Shown here piece by piece: positions 8,614 through 16,562 of a DNA stretch of 64,000 nucleotides. The notes under the pieces are model-generated. The model did not search any database. It was not told the origin of the DNA and saw only the letters and a program-made list of their open reading frames with translations. Made by a program: the position numbers and the translations under genes. Source of the DNA: Clostridia bacterium. Its GTDB lineage: Bacteria; Bacillota; Clostridia; Oscillospirales; Acutalibacteraceae. Numbering within the stretch: position 1 is the stretch's first letter; each line of letters opens with the position of its first letter. The stretch spans positions 1 through 64,000 of the forward strand of contig JAFVEY010000061.1 of the NCBI GenBank assembly GCA_017475765.1. The letters run 5' to 3'.

Positions 8614-9135
8614 TTACCTCCATCTAAAGCCTTTGTCAAAAACTTTCGGATTATTTTCATAAAGTTTTCTAAGTGCATTATATACCTTCTCCATAGATTT
8701 CTGGTTAGGTCGAAAATGACCACTGTCATTATTGACACTGAAAATTTTACCTTTATGAAACGATATCATTCCGGCACACCGCACTTGTGGGTCTTTCCCT
8801 CCTATAAGCGTAGGGTGCGGTGCACGTTTGTTTTTTTCAGGATGATTAGGGTTAACCCGTTTTCCTATTATGATGTTACCGTTTTCATCTAAAACATATG
8901 TTATTGTACCATCTTGCCTGTTGTTATCAAGAACAACTCTATTATTCTCATCGACTGCATCTGCTAAAGATGTAGCGGTAGGATTGTGAAAATAGCCTTT
9001 GCGTGGATCATAAATGTCAGGATCAGTCTTATCTTTCTCAAGAGCTTCACCTACAACATGATATGTTGGAGCATAAGGCTGAGAACCGTTTCCGCTGCCG
9101 CTGTATCCGTAAGGACCTTTACTTCCGCTTCCCAT
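8614..9135 (-). CDS. GSGS-type small protein with a toxin-tip-like C-terminal domain (cassette B)
   Basis: 173 residues. The N terminus is a flexible Gly/Ser/Tyr stretch (MGSGSKGPYGYSGSGNG). The middle reads YVLDENGNIIIGKR. The C-terminal third contains HPTLIGGKDPQV, an AGMISFHKGKIFSV strand pair and NDSGHFRPNQKS. I recall this HPTLIGG / SGHF+P pattern both as the tip of bacterial polymorphic toxins and as a stand-alone gene next to DUF4417 in Firmicute mobile elements. The catalytic chemistry is unknown to me. The ATG overlaps the DUF4417 stop (TGATG) and has GGAGGTG upstream. Confidence 0.65.
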   Translation of the reverse strand: MGSGSKGPYGYSGSGNGSQPYAPTYHVVGEALEKDKTDPDIYDPRKGYFHNPTATSLADAVDENNRVVLDNNRQDGTITYVLDENGNIIIGKRVNPNHPEKNKRAPHPTLIGGKDPQVRCAGMISFHKGKIFSVNNDSGHFRPNQKSMEKVYNALRKLYENNPKVFDKGFRWR

Positions 9136-9818
9136 CAGCGAACACCTCCCTGATGAGATAATGTTGTCCAGTCCGGATAGTGGACGAATTGAGTTGTATG
9201 GCGGTAATCATCAAAGATTTTGGGCGACATACTTCCGTAAACGAGAACAACGACAGGCTCCAGTGTTTCAAGTGCTGATTCCAGCCCGGCTTTCAGATGA
9301 TATTTATCATCCTTTGTCTGAGAACAGCCGTATGTACCTATAGCAATTATGCTGTGTTTCTCAATCCCAAGAAAAGCAACTTTTTCAGGGAGAAGATCAG
9401 TTGTGTATGTCAGACTGTTTCCCCAGCGAACCTGTGGGACGACATATACACCCATTCTCTGAAAATAACTGCCAATAGCTCTGCTTCGGTAAACATTAGC
9501 AATCTGGACTGACAGGGGAGCATTGCGATAAAGCGAACAATCCGGACTGATGAAAATGTGCTTTTTCAGTTCCTCGATGTAATCATCAGGATGAATTAGC
9601 AGATCGGAAAATTCCTTATCCATTTCATAGCATGCAATAGCATCTTCAAACTTTTTTGCCTTGCTAAGCTTTGAAAACGGAATGATTCGGTCGGGAATAA
9701 TGATCTCCTCGGGCTTTTTGATAGTTGGTATTCCGAAATAGCCATCAAATTCAGCACCGGAAACAAGCTCAGGATTCATTCCATCGTCAATAGTGGCTTT
9801 TCGTTTTTTGTTACTCAT
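9135..9818 (-). CDS. DUF4417-family protein (cassette B)
   Basis: 227 residues from the ATG at 9818, chosen because AAGGAGGT lies eight bases upstream; the open frame extends to 9887 without a better start. Conserved blocks: ISPDCSLYRN, a helix with YRSRAIGSYFQRMG, VYVVPQVRWGN, IAIGTYGC, VVLVYGSMS, FVHYPDW. It is homologous to the DUF4417 protein at 3402-4139. It is the first gene of cassette B and is transcribed divergently from a candidate small RNA. The ~100-base leader contains sequence complementary to that RNA. Molecular function is unknown. Confidence 0.85.
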   Translation of the reverse strand: MSNKKRKATIDDGMNPELVSGAEFDGYFGIPTIKKPEEIIIPDRIIPFSKLSKAKKFEDAIACYEMDKEFSDLLIHPDDYIEELKKHIFISPDCSLYRNAPLSVQIANVYRSRAIGSYFQRMGVYVVPQVRWGNSLTYTTDLLPEKVAFLGIEKHSIIAIGTYGCSQTKDDKYHLKAGLESALETLEPVVVLVYGSMSPKIFDDYRHTTQFVHYPDWTTLSHQGGVR

Positions 9819-9895
9819 TATATAATACCTCCTTGGTATTCGGTCAGGGGATAGAAATCCCGTGGTTGAATGTCTCCGAGGTATCATTACTATAA

Positions 9896-9925
9896 CTTGC
9901 GACGGTTCCAGTACAGATATTCGGA
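9896..9925. repeat. 30-bp direct repeat, copy 1 (in DUF4417-B leader)
   Basis: CTTGCGACGGTTCCAGTACA... matches the copy at 10104-10133 in all but two or three positions. It follows a TATAAC box on the + strand. On the minus strand it falls at the 5' end of the probable DUF4417 mRNA (possible -35 TTGATT and -10 TATGTT at about 9930-9960). Confidence 0.75.
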
Positions 9926-10070
9926 AACATATGCCGGCATTGTTATTAAATCAACGCTAATTGAAATAATAACAGAAATGTCAACAGAGCAAGAACGGGT
10001 TTTACATCAAATAAATTTGCAAAAAAAGTTGCAAATAATTGTGCATATTACCGATTACGTTCCTAATCTA

Positions 10071-10100
10071 TTGACAACTGATCCGAATATCTGCTATAAT
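10071..10100 (+). promoter_or_regulatory. Promoter of small RNA B inside a 14-bp inverted repeat
   Basis: TTGACA (10071-10076), 18 bases, TATAAT (10095-10100). A perfect 14-bp inverted repeat, TGATCCGAATATCT at 10079-10092 and AGATATTCGGATCA at 10123-10136, brackets the -10 and start site, suggesting repressor binding or a structured DNA/RNA element. Confidence 0.7.
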
Positions 10101-10103
10101 GAG

Positions 10104-10133
10104 CTTGCGACGGTTCGAGTAGAGATATTCGGA
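10104..10133. repeat. 30-bp direct repeat, copy 2 (5' end of candidate small RNA B)
   Basis: CTTGCGACGGTTCGAGTAGA... lies immediately downstream of a consensus -10 box and forms the beginning of the predicted small RNA. The RNA would therefore be nearly perfectly antisense to the copy-1 region of the DUF4417 leader. Confidence 0.75.
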
Positions 10134-10183
10134 TCAGGGGCTGTGCTGATTGCGCTAACAATCGGTACAGCCTTTATTTTTGT
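10107..10183 (+). ncRNA. Candidate small antisense RNA B, divergent from DUF4417 operon
   Basis: About 75 bases from the start predicted by the promoter at 10071-10100 to a terminator hairpin (GGCTGT ... ACAGCC with inner TGATTG/CAATCG, 10139-10175) followed by TTTATTTTTG. There is no ORF with a ribosome site. Its first 30 bases duplicate 9896-9925, so it can pair with the DUF4417 mRNA leader. It resembles candidate RNA A (4261) in its GCTTGCRAC start, length and terminator position. Confidence 0.55.
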
Positions 10184-10284
10184 CATAGACTTTCAAAGGC
10201 AACACCCCTTTCTATAATAACATATAGATAATCATAACACTATATGTAGTATATGTCAAGATTGAAATTACAACATATTGTATT

Positions 10285-11370
10285 TTATGATTTCTTCCAT
10301 TCAAATGATGGCGTTTCATGGGCAAAAAAACTCCAATCAAGCCACTCGTCTTTATGTAATCTTCCGATTACAATCCAATGGGGAACTCCCGCAAATGCCG
10401 AAAATCTCTTTATATCCTCCAAGCTGTGATATTTGCCGGAAGTAATAAGAGCTTTATAAAGGGTCGGGTCAATCAGTGTATCACGTGCAAAGCTGTCTGC
10501 TTTGTTCTCCATTTCGGTTTTGACTGTATCAAAGTCAACAAAACGAGTATTCAAATCACCATTCAGCAGATGCCCCACCTCATGAAACAGGCTGAACCAG
10601 AATTTATCAGCGCTTTTGCCACGAATAGTGACACATAGGATGACTTTTCCACTGTCTGTTTGCTTGATGAATCCTTGAACAGGTGCTCCACGAAAATGGT
10701 AAACAACATCAAACGCTACTCCACATTTTGCAAAAATACTTTTGAGGTTAGCTATCATTGTCGTTGCGTTATTTTCAAACATTTGTTTCTTTATCTCAGG
10801 TATACTTTCAGTGAGTTTTTTGCTGTCAAAGGGAACATCAATAAAGGCTGTTTCTGTCTGCAATTCGCACATTCTCTGCCACGCAAATAGTATATATGGG
10901 TCAACAGCAGTGTTGGTGCTGATTTGAGCACGATAAGCAGCATTATAGGTTATCTGGGGAATGACAGTCAAGCTATTTACGCATAGAATTTTGCGGAGTT
11001 GCAGGATTTTTGCAGCTTCACCGCAGTGGTTACGCATGACACCAACATCAATGAAGTGATCCACAATATCCTTCATGCCTTTATAGATGCTTGTTTCCTC
11101 TTTAGTTATACCGTTTTTTTCCTCAAGCATAGCCATATAGTTATCATAATCCGCCTGATATTTTGCCCAAGTGCCAATCTCATCACCAAGTGCTATATCG
11201 AGCTTACGTGCAAATGATACTGAAATAGTTTTTGTACCATTAATGATTGTGGAAATGTGCTTTTCTGACATGCCTGTCCGGATAGCTAATTCTTTTTGCT
11301 TCATTCCAAGCTTTGTGATTTCAGACAGTAACAGTTCGCTGGGATGTTTTACTTCATTAAAATCAGCCAT
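10285..11370 (-). CDS. XRE-family HTH plus ImmA/IrrE metallopeptidase protein
   Basis: 361 residues. Residues ~10-65 are a HigA-like helix-turn-helix (MKQKELAIRTGMSEKHIS). Residues ~225-290 form an ImmA/IrrE zinc-peptidase domain with HEVGH (263-267). Proteins of this build act as antitoxins or as regulators that cleave or bind repressors in mobile elements. Start 11370 is preceded by AAAGGACAG. A HigB-like toxin gene, the usual partner, is not present on either side, so it appears orphaned. An inverted repeat in its upstream region is a likely autoregulatory site. Confidence 0.85.
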   Translation of the reverse strand: MADFNEVKHPSELLLSEITKLGMKQKELAIRTGMSEKHISTIINGTKTISVSFARKLDIALGDEIGTWAKYQADYDNYMAMLEEKNGITKEETSIYKGMKDIVDHFIDVGVMRNHCGEAAKILQLRKILCVNSLTVIPQITYNAAYRAQISTNTAVDPYILFAWQRMCELQTETAFIDVPFDSKKLTESIPEIKKQMFENNATTMIANLKSIFAKCGVAFDVVYHFRGAPVQGFIKQTDSGKVILCVTIRGKSADKFWFSLFHEVGHLLNGDLNTRFVDFDTVKTEMENKADSFARDTLIDPTLYKALITSGKYHSLEDIKRFSAFAGVPHWIVIGRLHKDEWLDWSFFAHETPSFEWKKS

Positions 11371-11400
11371 TTGTAATCACTGTCCTTTCATAAAAAATTA

Positions 11401-11435
11401 CCATATCGGTAAGAAAGTATAAAACTACGATATAG
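11401..11435 (-). promoter_or_regulatory. Candidate operator of the HTH-ImmA gene
   Basis: Half-sites CCATATCGGT (11401-11410) and ACGATATAG (11427-11435) are in inverted orientation 30 bases upstream of the gene. A TATACT -10 box lies between them on the minus strand. The rest of 11371-11666 is AT-rich with no gene. Confidence 0.4.
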
Positions 11436-11666
11436 CATATCTGGAAAGATAAAATAAAATCACAATGTAATCTTTTTATTATTATATCTTAATTAGAAAT
11501 ATTTAGTCAACTGCATTCTATAAATTTCTCTGTTTTACATAATCTGTTAATGAATTATAATCTGATTAATGTAAAAAATTAACAAATGCTTGTATGCTAT
11601 CCGGAAATAAAGGCTGTATGCTTTGATCTTTCAAAGATCAGAATTATTGCGTAAGGGGGTGCGCAT

Positions 11667-12479
11667 ATGGACAGAGAGCGACTTTTCAGGGTTATCGGTG
11701 AGAAATACATAGCCAGAAACGAATTATACGGTTATCTTCCATTGGGGGTAAATGCAGACGAGATATGGAGCACGGTACTGGAGCAGCGCCGTGCTAAAGC
11801 CATAACACTGCCGCTGACAAACGCAAAAGGAGAGCCGTACTGGTACACGCTGACAGACAAAATGATAATCGCAAGCGAAAACATTGTCAATGAATTATAC
11901 GAAAACGACTATACTGACAAGCTGTTAAGCTCAGTTATGACGATCAGGGAAATATTCTTCACGGGATACCTTGAAGGGTCGCAGATATCTGCCCAGGAAG
12001 CGGTATCATTTTTGCAGAGAGGTGAAGAAGCCCTGGATGCGGAAGAACTTATGATATTCAATAACAGACAGGCCGGGAGCTTTGCTGCAGAAAATATTTA
12101 CCGTCCTTTGAACAGGGATTATCTTCAAGTTCTCGCACAGATACTGACAAACGGTCTTGACAACGGCGGTGGTGAGCTGAGAACTGAGGACAGCGTGGAT
12201 ATTTATTTCATGCAGGGAGAAAGCTATGTTCTGCCGAGTGCCGCAAGGCTAAATGGGTGCATAAACGAAATAACTTCTTTTTTGGCAGATATGAGTGTTC
12301 ACCCTTTGATCAAGGCGGCTGTTGCACAGGCATGGGCAATGGTCGTCAGACCCTTTCCTGATGGCAACGAAAGGTTGGGCATGAAGGTAGCGGAGCATGA
12401 TATGTCAACACAGGTAAATTTCCTTGATGGTTATATTTCACCAAATGACACAGAGCAGACGGAGGGCAGCGATGAATAA
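11667..12479 (+). pseudogene. Fic-like protein of an integrative element, C-terminally truncated
   Basis: 270 residues from an ATG with AAGGGGGTG upstream. The N-terminal ~225 residues match the Fic-type proteins of Tn1549/CTn-like elements. The signature reads VRPFPDGNERLG, with Arg where classical Fic has His. The sequence then breaks: instead of continuing R-x-x-x-x-x-LL it goes MKVAEHDMSTQVNF, so roughly 60 C-terminal residues are replaced by the end of another element gene (FLDGYISPNDTEQTEG). It looks like an internal deletion fusion and is probably inactive. Confidence 0.65.
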
Positions 12480-12702
12480 GATAATACTGAATCTCGATTT
12501 AAGGGAAGGACTTTTTACACTTAACGAAGGAACGATAGAAGCACTCGGCAGACCGAGGCAGGTTCAGATCCTTATCAATATGCAGGAGAAAATGCTCGTA
12601 CTCCGTGCTTGTGGTACGGAGGATATTGAAGCGGTGGTTCTTCCCTCGGAAAAAACAATGGCTACCGAGATAGGTGCAAGAAGCAAATGTCGCCAGCATT
12701 AA
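12472..12702 (+). CDS. Small integrative-element protein, C-terminally altered
   Basis: 76 residues from ATG 12472, with GGAGG six bases upstream and overlapping the previous ORF by 8 bases. The sequence MNKIILNLDLREGLF ... EALGRPRQVQILIN is familiar from conserved small genes of Clostridial conjugative elements, with no known function. The last ~12 residues (GARSKCRQH) do not belong to the family: the DNA from about 12675 is the antisense of a lipoprotein signal peptide, so this gene is truncated at an element-chromosome junction. Confidence 0.6.
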   Translation: MNKIILNLDLREGLFTLNEGTIEALGRPRQVQILINMQEKMLVLRACGTEDIEAVVLPSEKTMATEIGARSKCRQH

Positions 12703-12737
12703 TATGGCAAGCAGAAGCGTCAGCATTTTTTTCGCAT
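12675..12737 (-). pseudogene. Lipoprotein signal-peptide remnant at a mobile-element junction
   Basis: On the minus strand GAAAGGATG precedes an ATG at 12737, then CGA and a run of seven A. One base later in frame comes MLTLLLAILMLATFASC, a perfect lipoprotein signal with lipobox FASC. An eighth A would restore the frame. After the Cys the sequence runs into the integrative-element gene, so the body of the lipoprotein is gone. Confidence 0.5.
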
Positions 12738-12966
12738 AAGCTACATCCTTTCATTTTACATAACATAAAATCCGACAAGATAATTATATTATAATAATGC
12801 AGCATATTCAACATATTTTTTTAACTATCATATAAATCATTGTTCCTGTTAAATAATATTTACTAAATGATTTTCAGATTCTTTACACCTGAAGGCGGTA
12901 CACGATTTGTTTTTATCAGTATCTGCTTTAATTTTTATAAAAACATCTGAAAGTGTGTGTTTCTGC

Positions 12967-12995
12967 TTGTTTGTACGGGTTTGTTGTGTTATAAT
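12967..12995 (+). promoter_or_regulatory. panBCD promoter with repeat in leader
   Basis: TTGTTT (12967-12972), 17 bases, TATAAT (12990-12995). Two exact 12-bp direct repeats TTGTTGGCTGAT lie at 13011-13022 and 13031-13042, 20 bases apart (two helical turns), just after the start site. The rest of 12738-12960 is AT-rich without a gene. Confidence 0.6.
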
Positions 12996-13147
12996 TAAAA
13001 ACGCAGATTATTGTTGGCTGATATGAATATTTGTTGGCTGATTAAATCATAATAGTTTACAGAAAATGGATTGGTATCTGCTGATAATAATTGTATCTTA
13101 TCCGGCATTTGTCCGGAAAGGTAACACTTTGAAAGGAACTTTGAATT

Positions 13148-13987
13148 ATGAAAAATACTGCTTTGACTTTGCTGGCGCAGAAGCAATCGGGCGAAAAGAT
13201 AACGATGCTTACTGCTTATGACTACACGACAGCAGCAATTATGGATGAATGTGGAGTGAATGCCATTCTTGTCGGAGATTCTCTCGGTATGGTAATGCTT
13301 GGATATGAAAATACCCTTCCTGTCACAATGGAGGATATGATTCACCATACAGCCGCTGTATCAAGAGGTGCAAAAACCGCCTTTGTGGTGGCAGATATGC
13401 CATTTCTTTCCTATCAGACAAGCGTCTATGACGCTGTGATGAATGCAGGGCGTCTGATAAAAGAGGGAAGAGCCAACGCTGTAAAGCTGGAAGGCGGAGC
13501 AGAGGTATGTGAACAGATCAGCGCAATTGTCAGCGCTTCCATCCCTGTTGTTGCCCATCTGGGACTCACTCCTCAGTCTGTTAATGTGTTCGGCGGTTTT
13601 AAGGTGCAGGGCAAAAGCTATGATAAAGCTAAAAAATTAATTGAAGACTCTCTGAAAATTCAGGAAGCAGGCGCTTGTGCCGTAGTGCTGGAGGGGATTC
13701 CCGCAAGGCTGGCAGAAATAATTACAAAAAAACTTGCCATCCCGACGATCGGGATCGGTGCCGGAAATGGCTGTGACGGGCAGGTTCTTGTATATCAGGA
13801 TATGCTCGGTCTTACGACAGGTCACACGCCTAAATTTGCAAGACGTTTTGCCGATGTCGGCACAATCATGAAACAGGGCATAACAGACTATATCAAAGAC
13901 ACACGATCGGGTGCGTTTCCAGCAGAGGAACATACCTATCAGATAGATGATGAAATAATGGAAAGAATTCTGAGCGAGGAGAAGTAA
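13148..13987 (+). CDS. panB: 3-methyl-2-oxobutanoate hydroxymethyltransferase
   Basis: 279 residues, full length. It transfers a hydroxymethyl group from methylene-tetrahydrofolate to ketoisovalerate, giving ketopantoate, the first committed step of pantothenate synthesis. Visible landmarks: [22 protein letters not shown] (Mg-binding Asp), [26 protein letters not shown] and [29 protein letters not shown] precedes the ATG. First gene of a tight panB-panC-panD operon; the panC ATG follows its TAA directly. Confidence 0.97.
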   Translation: MKNTALTLLAQKQSGEKITMLTAYDYTTAAIMDECGVNAILVGDSLGMVMLGYENTLPVTMEDMIHHTAAVSRGAKTAFVVADMPFLSYQTSVYDAVMNAGRLIKEGRANAVKLEGGAEVCEQISAIVSASIPVVAHLGLTPQSVNVFGGFKVQGKSYDKAKKLIEDSLKIQEAGACAVVLEGIPARLAEIITKKLAIPTIGIGAGNGCDGQVLVYQDMLGLTTGHTPKFARRFADVGTIMKQGITDYIKDTRSGAFPAEEHTYQIDDEIMERILSEEK

Positions 13988-14839
13988 ATGATGAAAATAG
14001 TCAATACAATAGATGAAGTACGCAGACAGGTGAGGGAATGGAGAAAAGAAGGACTGACTGTCGGACTGGTGCCTACAATGGGTTATCTTCACGAGGGACA
14101 CGCAAGCCTGATAGACGCTTCCCACAGGGACAATGACAGAACGGTTGTTTCCGATTTTGTGAATCCTATGCAGTTCGGCCCGTCTGAGGATCTGGAAAGC
14201 TATCCTCGTGATATTGAACATGATGCAGCGCTGGTCGAGGCTCACGGCGGAGATCTGATTTTCCACCCCGAACCTTCGGAAATGTATCATGACGGATTTT
14301 CTTCTTTTGTCGATATGACAGTTCTCACCGAGGAGCTTTGCGGACTGAGCAGACCTGTTCATTTCAGGGGAGTGTGTACGGTTGTTTCAAAGCTGTTCAA
14401 TATCGTACAGCCTGACCGTGCCTATTTCGGCAAAAAGGATGCACAGCAGCTTGCTGTTATTCGTCACATGGTGGATGACCTCAATATTAACATACAAATC
14501 ATCGGCTGCCCGATCATACGTGAGGCAGACGGACTTGCCAAAAGCTCCCGCAACACATATCTGAATTCGCAGGAACGTCAGGCGGCACTTGTCCTCTCTC
14601 AATCCATTTTTCTCGGAGAGGACATGGTCAGAAAAGGTGAAACAAACTGTGATGCGATTATTTCTGCAATGACAGCGAAGATAAAATCCGAAGCGCTTGC
14701 TGAAATTGACTATGTTAAAATTGTTGATTGTAAAACTATGCAGCAGATAAAGCAGCTTGATCGGCCTGCTTTGTGTGCAATGGCGGTATATATCGGAAAA
14801 ACCCGTCTTATCGACAACTTCTTTACCGAAGATATATGA
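13988..14839 (+). CDS. panC: Pantothenate synthetase
   Basis: 283 residues. It joins pantoate and beta-alanine using ATP, through a pantoyl-adenylate. The nucleotidyl-transferase signature is clear: PTMGYLHEGHASLI (HxGH) near residue 35 and KSSRN in DGLAKSSRNTYL (KMSKS-like). A small oddity is SDFVNPMQFGPSEDLESYPRD, where most homologues have SIFVNPTQF. It starts immediately after the panB stop, implying coupled translation, with AGGAG inside the end of panB. Confidence 0.97.
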   Translation: MMKIVNTIDEVRRQVREWRKEGLTVGLVPTMGYLHEGHASLIDASHRDNDRTVVSDFVNPMQFGPSEDLESYPRDIEHDAALVEAHGGDLIFHPEPSEMYHDGFSSFVDMTVLTEELCGLSRPVHFRGVCTVVSKLFNIVQPDRAYFGKKDAQQLAVIRHMVDDLNINIQIIGCPIIREADGLAKSSRNTYLNSQERQAALVLSQSIFLGEDMVRKGETNCDAIISAMTAKIKSEALAEIDYVKIVDCKTMQQIKQLDRPALCAMAVYIGKTRLIDNFFTEDI

Positions 14840-14854
14840 ACAGAGGTGAGCTTT

Positions 14855-15256
14855 ATGCAGATTTCAATGTTGAAAAGCAAGATCCACCGTGCAGTTATCA
14901 CTCAGGCTGAGCTAAATTATGTAGGCAGTATTACTGTGGATGAAAATTTGATGGAAGCAGCAGGAATTTTTGAGTACGAGCGTGTCCATGTTGTCAATGT
15001 CAACAGCGGCAGCAGAATTGAAACATATGTCATAGCGGGAGAAAGGGGAAGCGGTGTTATCTGTCTTAACGGAGCTGCCGCACGTTCGGGGCAGAAAGGC
15101 GATACGGTGATTATTATGTCTTATGCCAATATGACGCCCGAAGAAATCGCCGAAAATCCGCCGAAGGTGGTGCTTGTTGATCAAAACAACCAGCCTGTGC
15201 ATATTGCAAGATACGAAAAGCACGGCATACTCCATGAAATGGCAGCAGATTGCTGA
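14855..15256 (+). CDS. panD: Aspartate 1-decarboxylase precursor
   Basis: 133 residues. It makes beta-alanine from aspartate. It is synthesised as a pro-enzyme that self-cleaves between Gly24 and Ser25 to form the pyruvoyl cofactor; YVGS is at 22-25 with this start, the canonical numbering, which supports ATG 14855 over the GTG at 14846. Further signatures: [16 protein letters not shown] and [10 protein letters not shown]. An AGAGGTGAG site lies 6 bases upstream, 15 bases after the panC stop. Last gene of the operon; a convergent gene follows. Confidence 0.96.
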   Translation: MQISMLKSKIHRAVITQAELNYVGSITVDENLMEAAGIFEYERVHVVNVNSGSRIETYVIAGERGSGVICLNGAAARSGQKGDTVIIMSYANMTPEEIAENPPKVVLVDQNNQPVHIARYEKHGILHEMAADC

Positions 15257-15306
15257 AAGGAATTCTTTCATTGCCGCCCGGAGCAATCAACTGTGAGGGA
15301 TTGATT

Positions 15307-16206
15307 TTATGATTTCAGCAGTCGGATATAATGATTTGCCTCACGCAGAACATGGTCTGCCAGCAGCGGTAAAATCACAGAGCGTATTTTGCATTGTTCG
15401 ATCCCCTGTGTACCTGCCTGTTTGAAATCTCTGAACTTGATGGTTTCACTTAATGACTCGTCCGTCATTGTCTGAGCCTGAGCCTTGTGACAAGTTTCCA
15501 GCAGTTTGGAATAATTTTTAGCAAAGCTGTCGGCTGAATTAAACAATTCTGCTTCGGACGGGTCAAGCAAGCCCCTTATAAACATGGCGTGTTCCATCAT
15601 GATTTTGTTCCAGAAGCACTCGATTTCTTTCATGGATTCTTCTGACAAACACCCGTTTTCTTCAAGCATACTGACATATTTTCTGTATAGCTTTGCTTCC
15701 CGTATGATATGCTCGATCAGCAGGGGATAGTTCATTGTAAACATCCGGCAATTGAGTACGTTGTTTAAAATATTTTCTTTGAATGTTATCAGACCGTCAA
15801 GTAAATTAAGGGCTGTTCGGTTAAGCCTTTTTACTTGGCGGTACTTTTCTGTGCTGATATTATGATTACATTTACTGCAGCCGCTTCTCAGCTTCAGTTC
15901 TCTTTGTGTTAAATTCTTGTTGATAGAAATTCCCGTGAATTGTTCGGTCTGTTTTTCTGCCAAAGCTGTAAAGTCCGTAACCAGTTCGTCAGATTTCAGA
16001 ACCTTGTGACCTATGATACCGTCACTAAGTGTTATAGCCCGGCTCAGCAGCTTTTCAAATTCATTTTTGAAATATTCTGCCCTTTGAGAAAAAGACGTAT
16101 TGACCGGGGTAAATCCTGCTTTTAAAAACAGGGCATGTTCTTTCATGATCCTTCCGAAAAAAAGATGCAGCTCCAAAGAGCTTACGGCATAATCGTTATA
16201 ATTCAT
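15307..16206 (-). CDS. DUF2935 protein with two ferritin-like repeats
   Basis: 299 residues from ATG 16206, chosen for GGAGGAAGA eight bases upstream; the ORF extends 33 bases further. Two homologous halves each contain an all-helical unit with E-H pairs: RIMKEHALFLKAGF near residue 15-28, and KIMMEHAMFIRGLLDPSE near residue 200. Helices with HIIREAKLYRKYV and HVLREANHYIRLL close each half. DUF2935 proteins are four-helix bundles that can bind metal; the physiological role is unknown. Common as single genes in Clostridia. Confidence 0.85.
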   Translation of the reverse strand: MNYNDYAVSSLELHLFFGRIMKEHALFLKAGFTPVNTSFSQRAEYFKNEFEKLLSRAITLSDGIIGHKVLKSDELVTDFTALAEKQTEQFTGISINKNLTQRELKLRSGCSKCNHNISTEKYRQVKRLNRTALNLLDGLITFKENILNNVLNCRMFTMNYPLLIEHIIREAKLYRKYVSMLEENGCLSEESMKEIECFWNKIMMEHAMFIRGLLDPSEAELFNSADSFAKNYSKLLETCHKAQAQTMTDESLSETIKFRDFKQAGTQGIEQCKIRSVILPLLADHVLREANHYIRLLKS

Positions 16207-16302
16207 ATACCAATCTTCCTCCATAAATGCAAATATCAATGTATTATATGTCAGAAATAAATTTTTGTTACAACATTGATTTTTATGGAGGAGAATAAAG
16301 AA

Positions 16303-16322
16303 ACCCGTACGTTAGTACGGGT
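16303..16322. terminator. Hairpin upstream of DUF2935 gene
   Basis: ACCCGTAC-gtta-GTACGGGT, a perfect 8-bp stem with flanking AAA/TTT pairing. It has no gene to terminate on the + strand; it might be a regulatory or processing structure. Confidence 0.4.
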
Positions 16323-16390
16323 CGTTTCTGTAAAGAGGTACCAAAAAATATTTTTTAAAATTCAAAAAAGATATCACTCGGAGTGCGTCA

Positions 16391-16425
16391 AAAAAATAAT
16401 TGCGCTTGAAAAATCAAGCGCAAAA
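16391..16425 (-). terminator. Terminator of tRNA-Leu
   Basis: On the minus strand the stem TTGCGCTTGA / TCAAGCGCAA is followed by TTATTTTTTT. Confidence 0.8.
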
Positions 16426-16449
16426 TTGGGTGCGGCGGCTGACCGCTAG

Positions 16450-16531
16450 TGCGAGTGACGGGACTTGAACCCGTACGTCGTGAAACACACGCCCCTCAAA
16501 CGTGCCTGTCTGCCAATTCCAGCACACTCGC
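16450..16531 (-). tRNA. tRNA-Leu (GAG)
   Basis: 82 bases. The acceptor GCGAGTG pairs with CACTCGC. The D-loop is class II style (GGAATTGGCAGAC). The anticodon stem CACGT/GCGTG encloses loop TTGAGGG (anticodon GAG). A long variable arm is present and the T-loop reads GGTTCAAGTCC. CCA is not encoded. Confidence 0.95.
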
Positions 16532-16562
16532 AAATCAATTAAGTTTTCTCAGAACAATATCT

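Noticed and set aside
9896..10133. Attachment-site direct repeats of a mobile element
   Set aside because: The repeats enclose only ~180 bases with no integrase and copy 2 begins exactly at a promoter start, so a regulatory origin is more likely.
9837..10183. Type III toxin-antitoxin (RNA repeat antitoxin plus ToxN-like toxin)
   Set aside because: The repeat RNA and adjacent protein suggested it, but only two copies 200 bases apart are present, each strand arrangement is divergent, and DUF4417 has no resemblance to ToxN.
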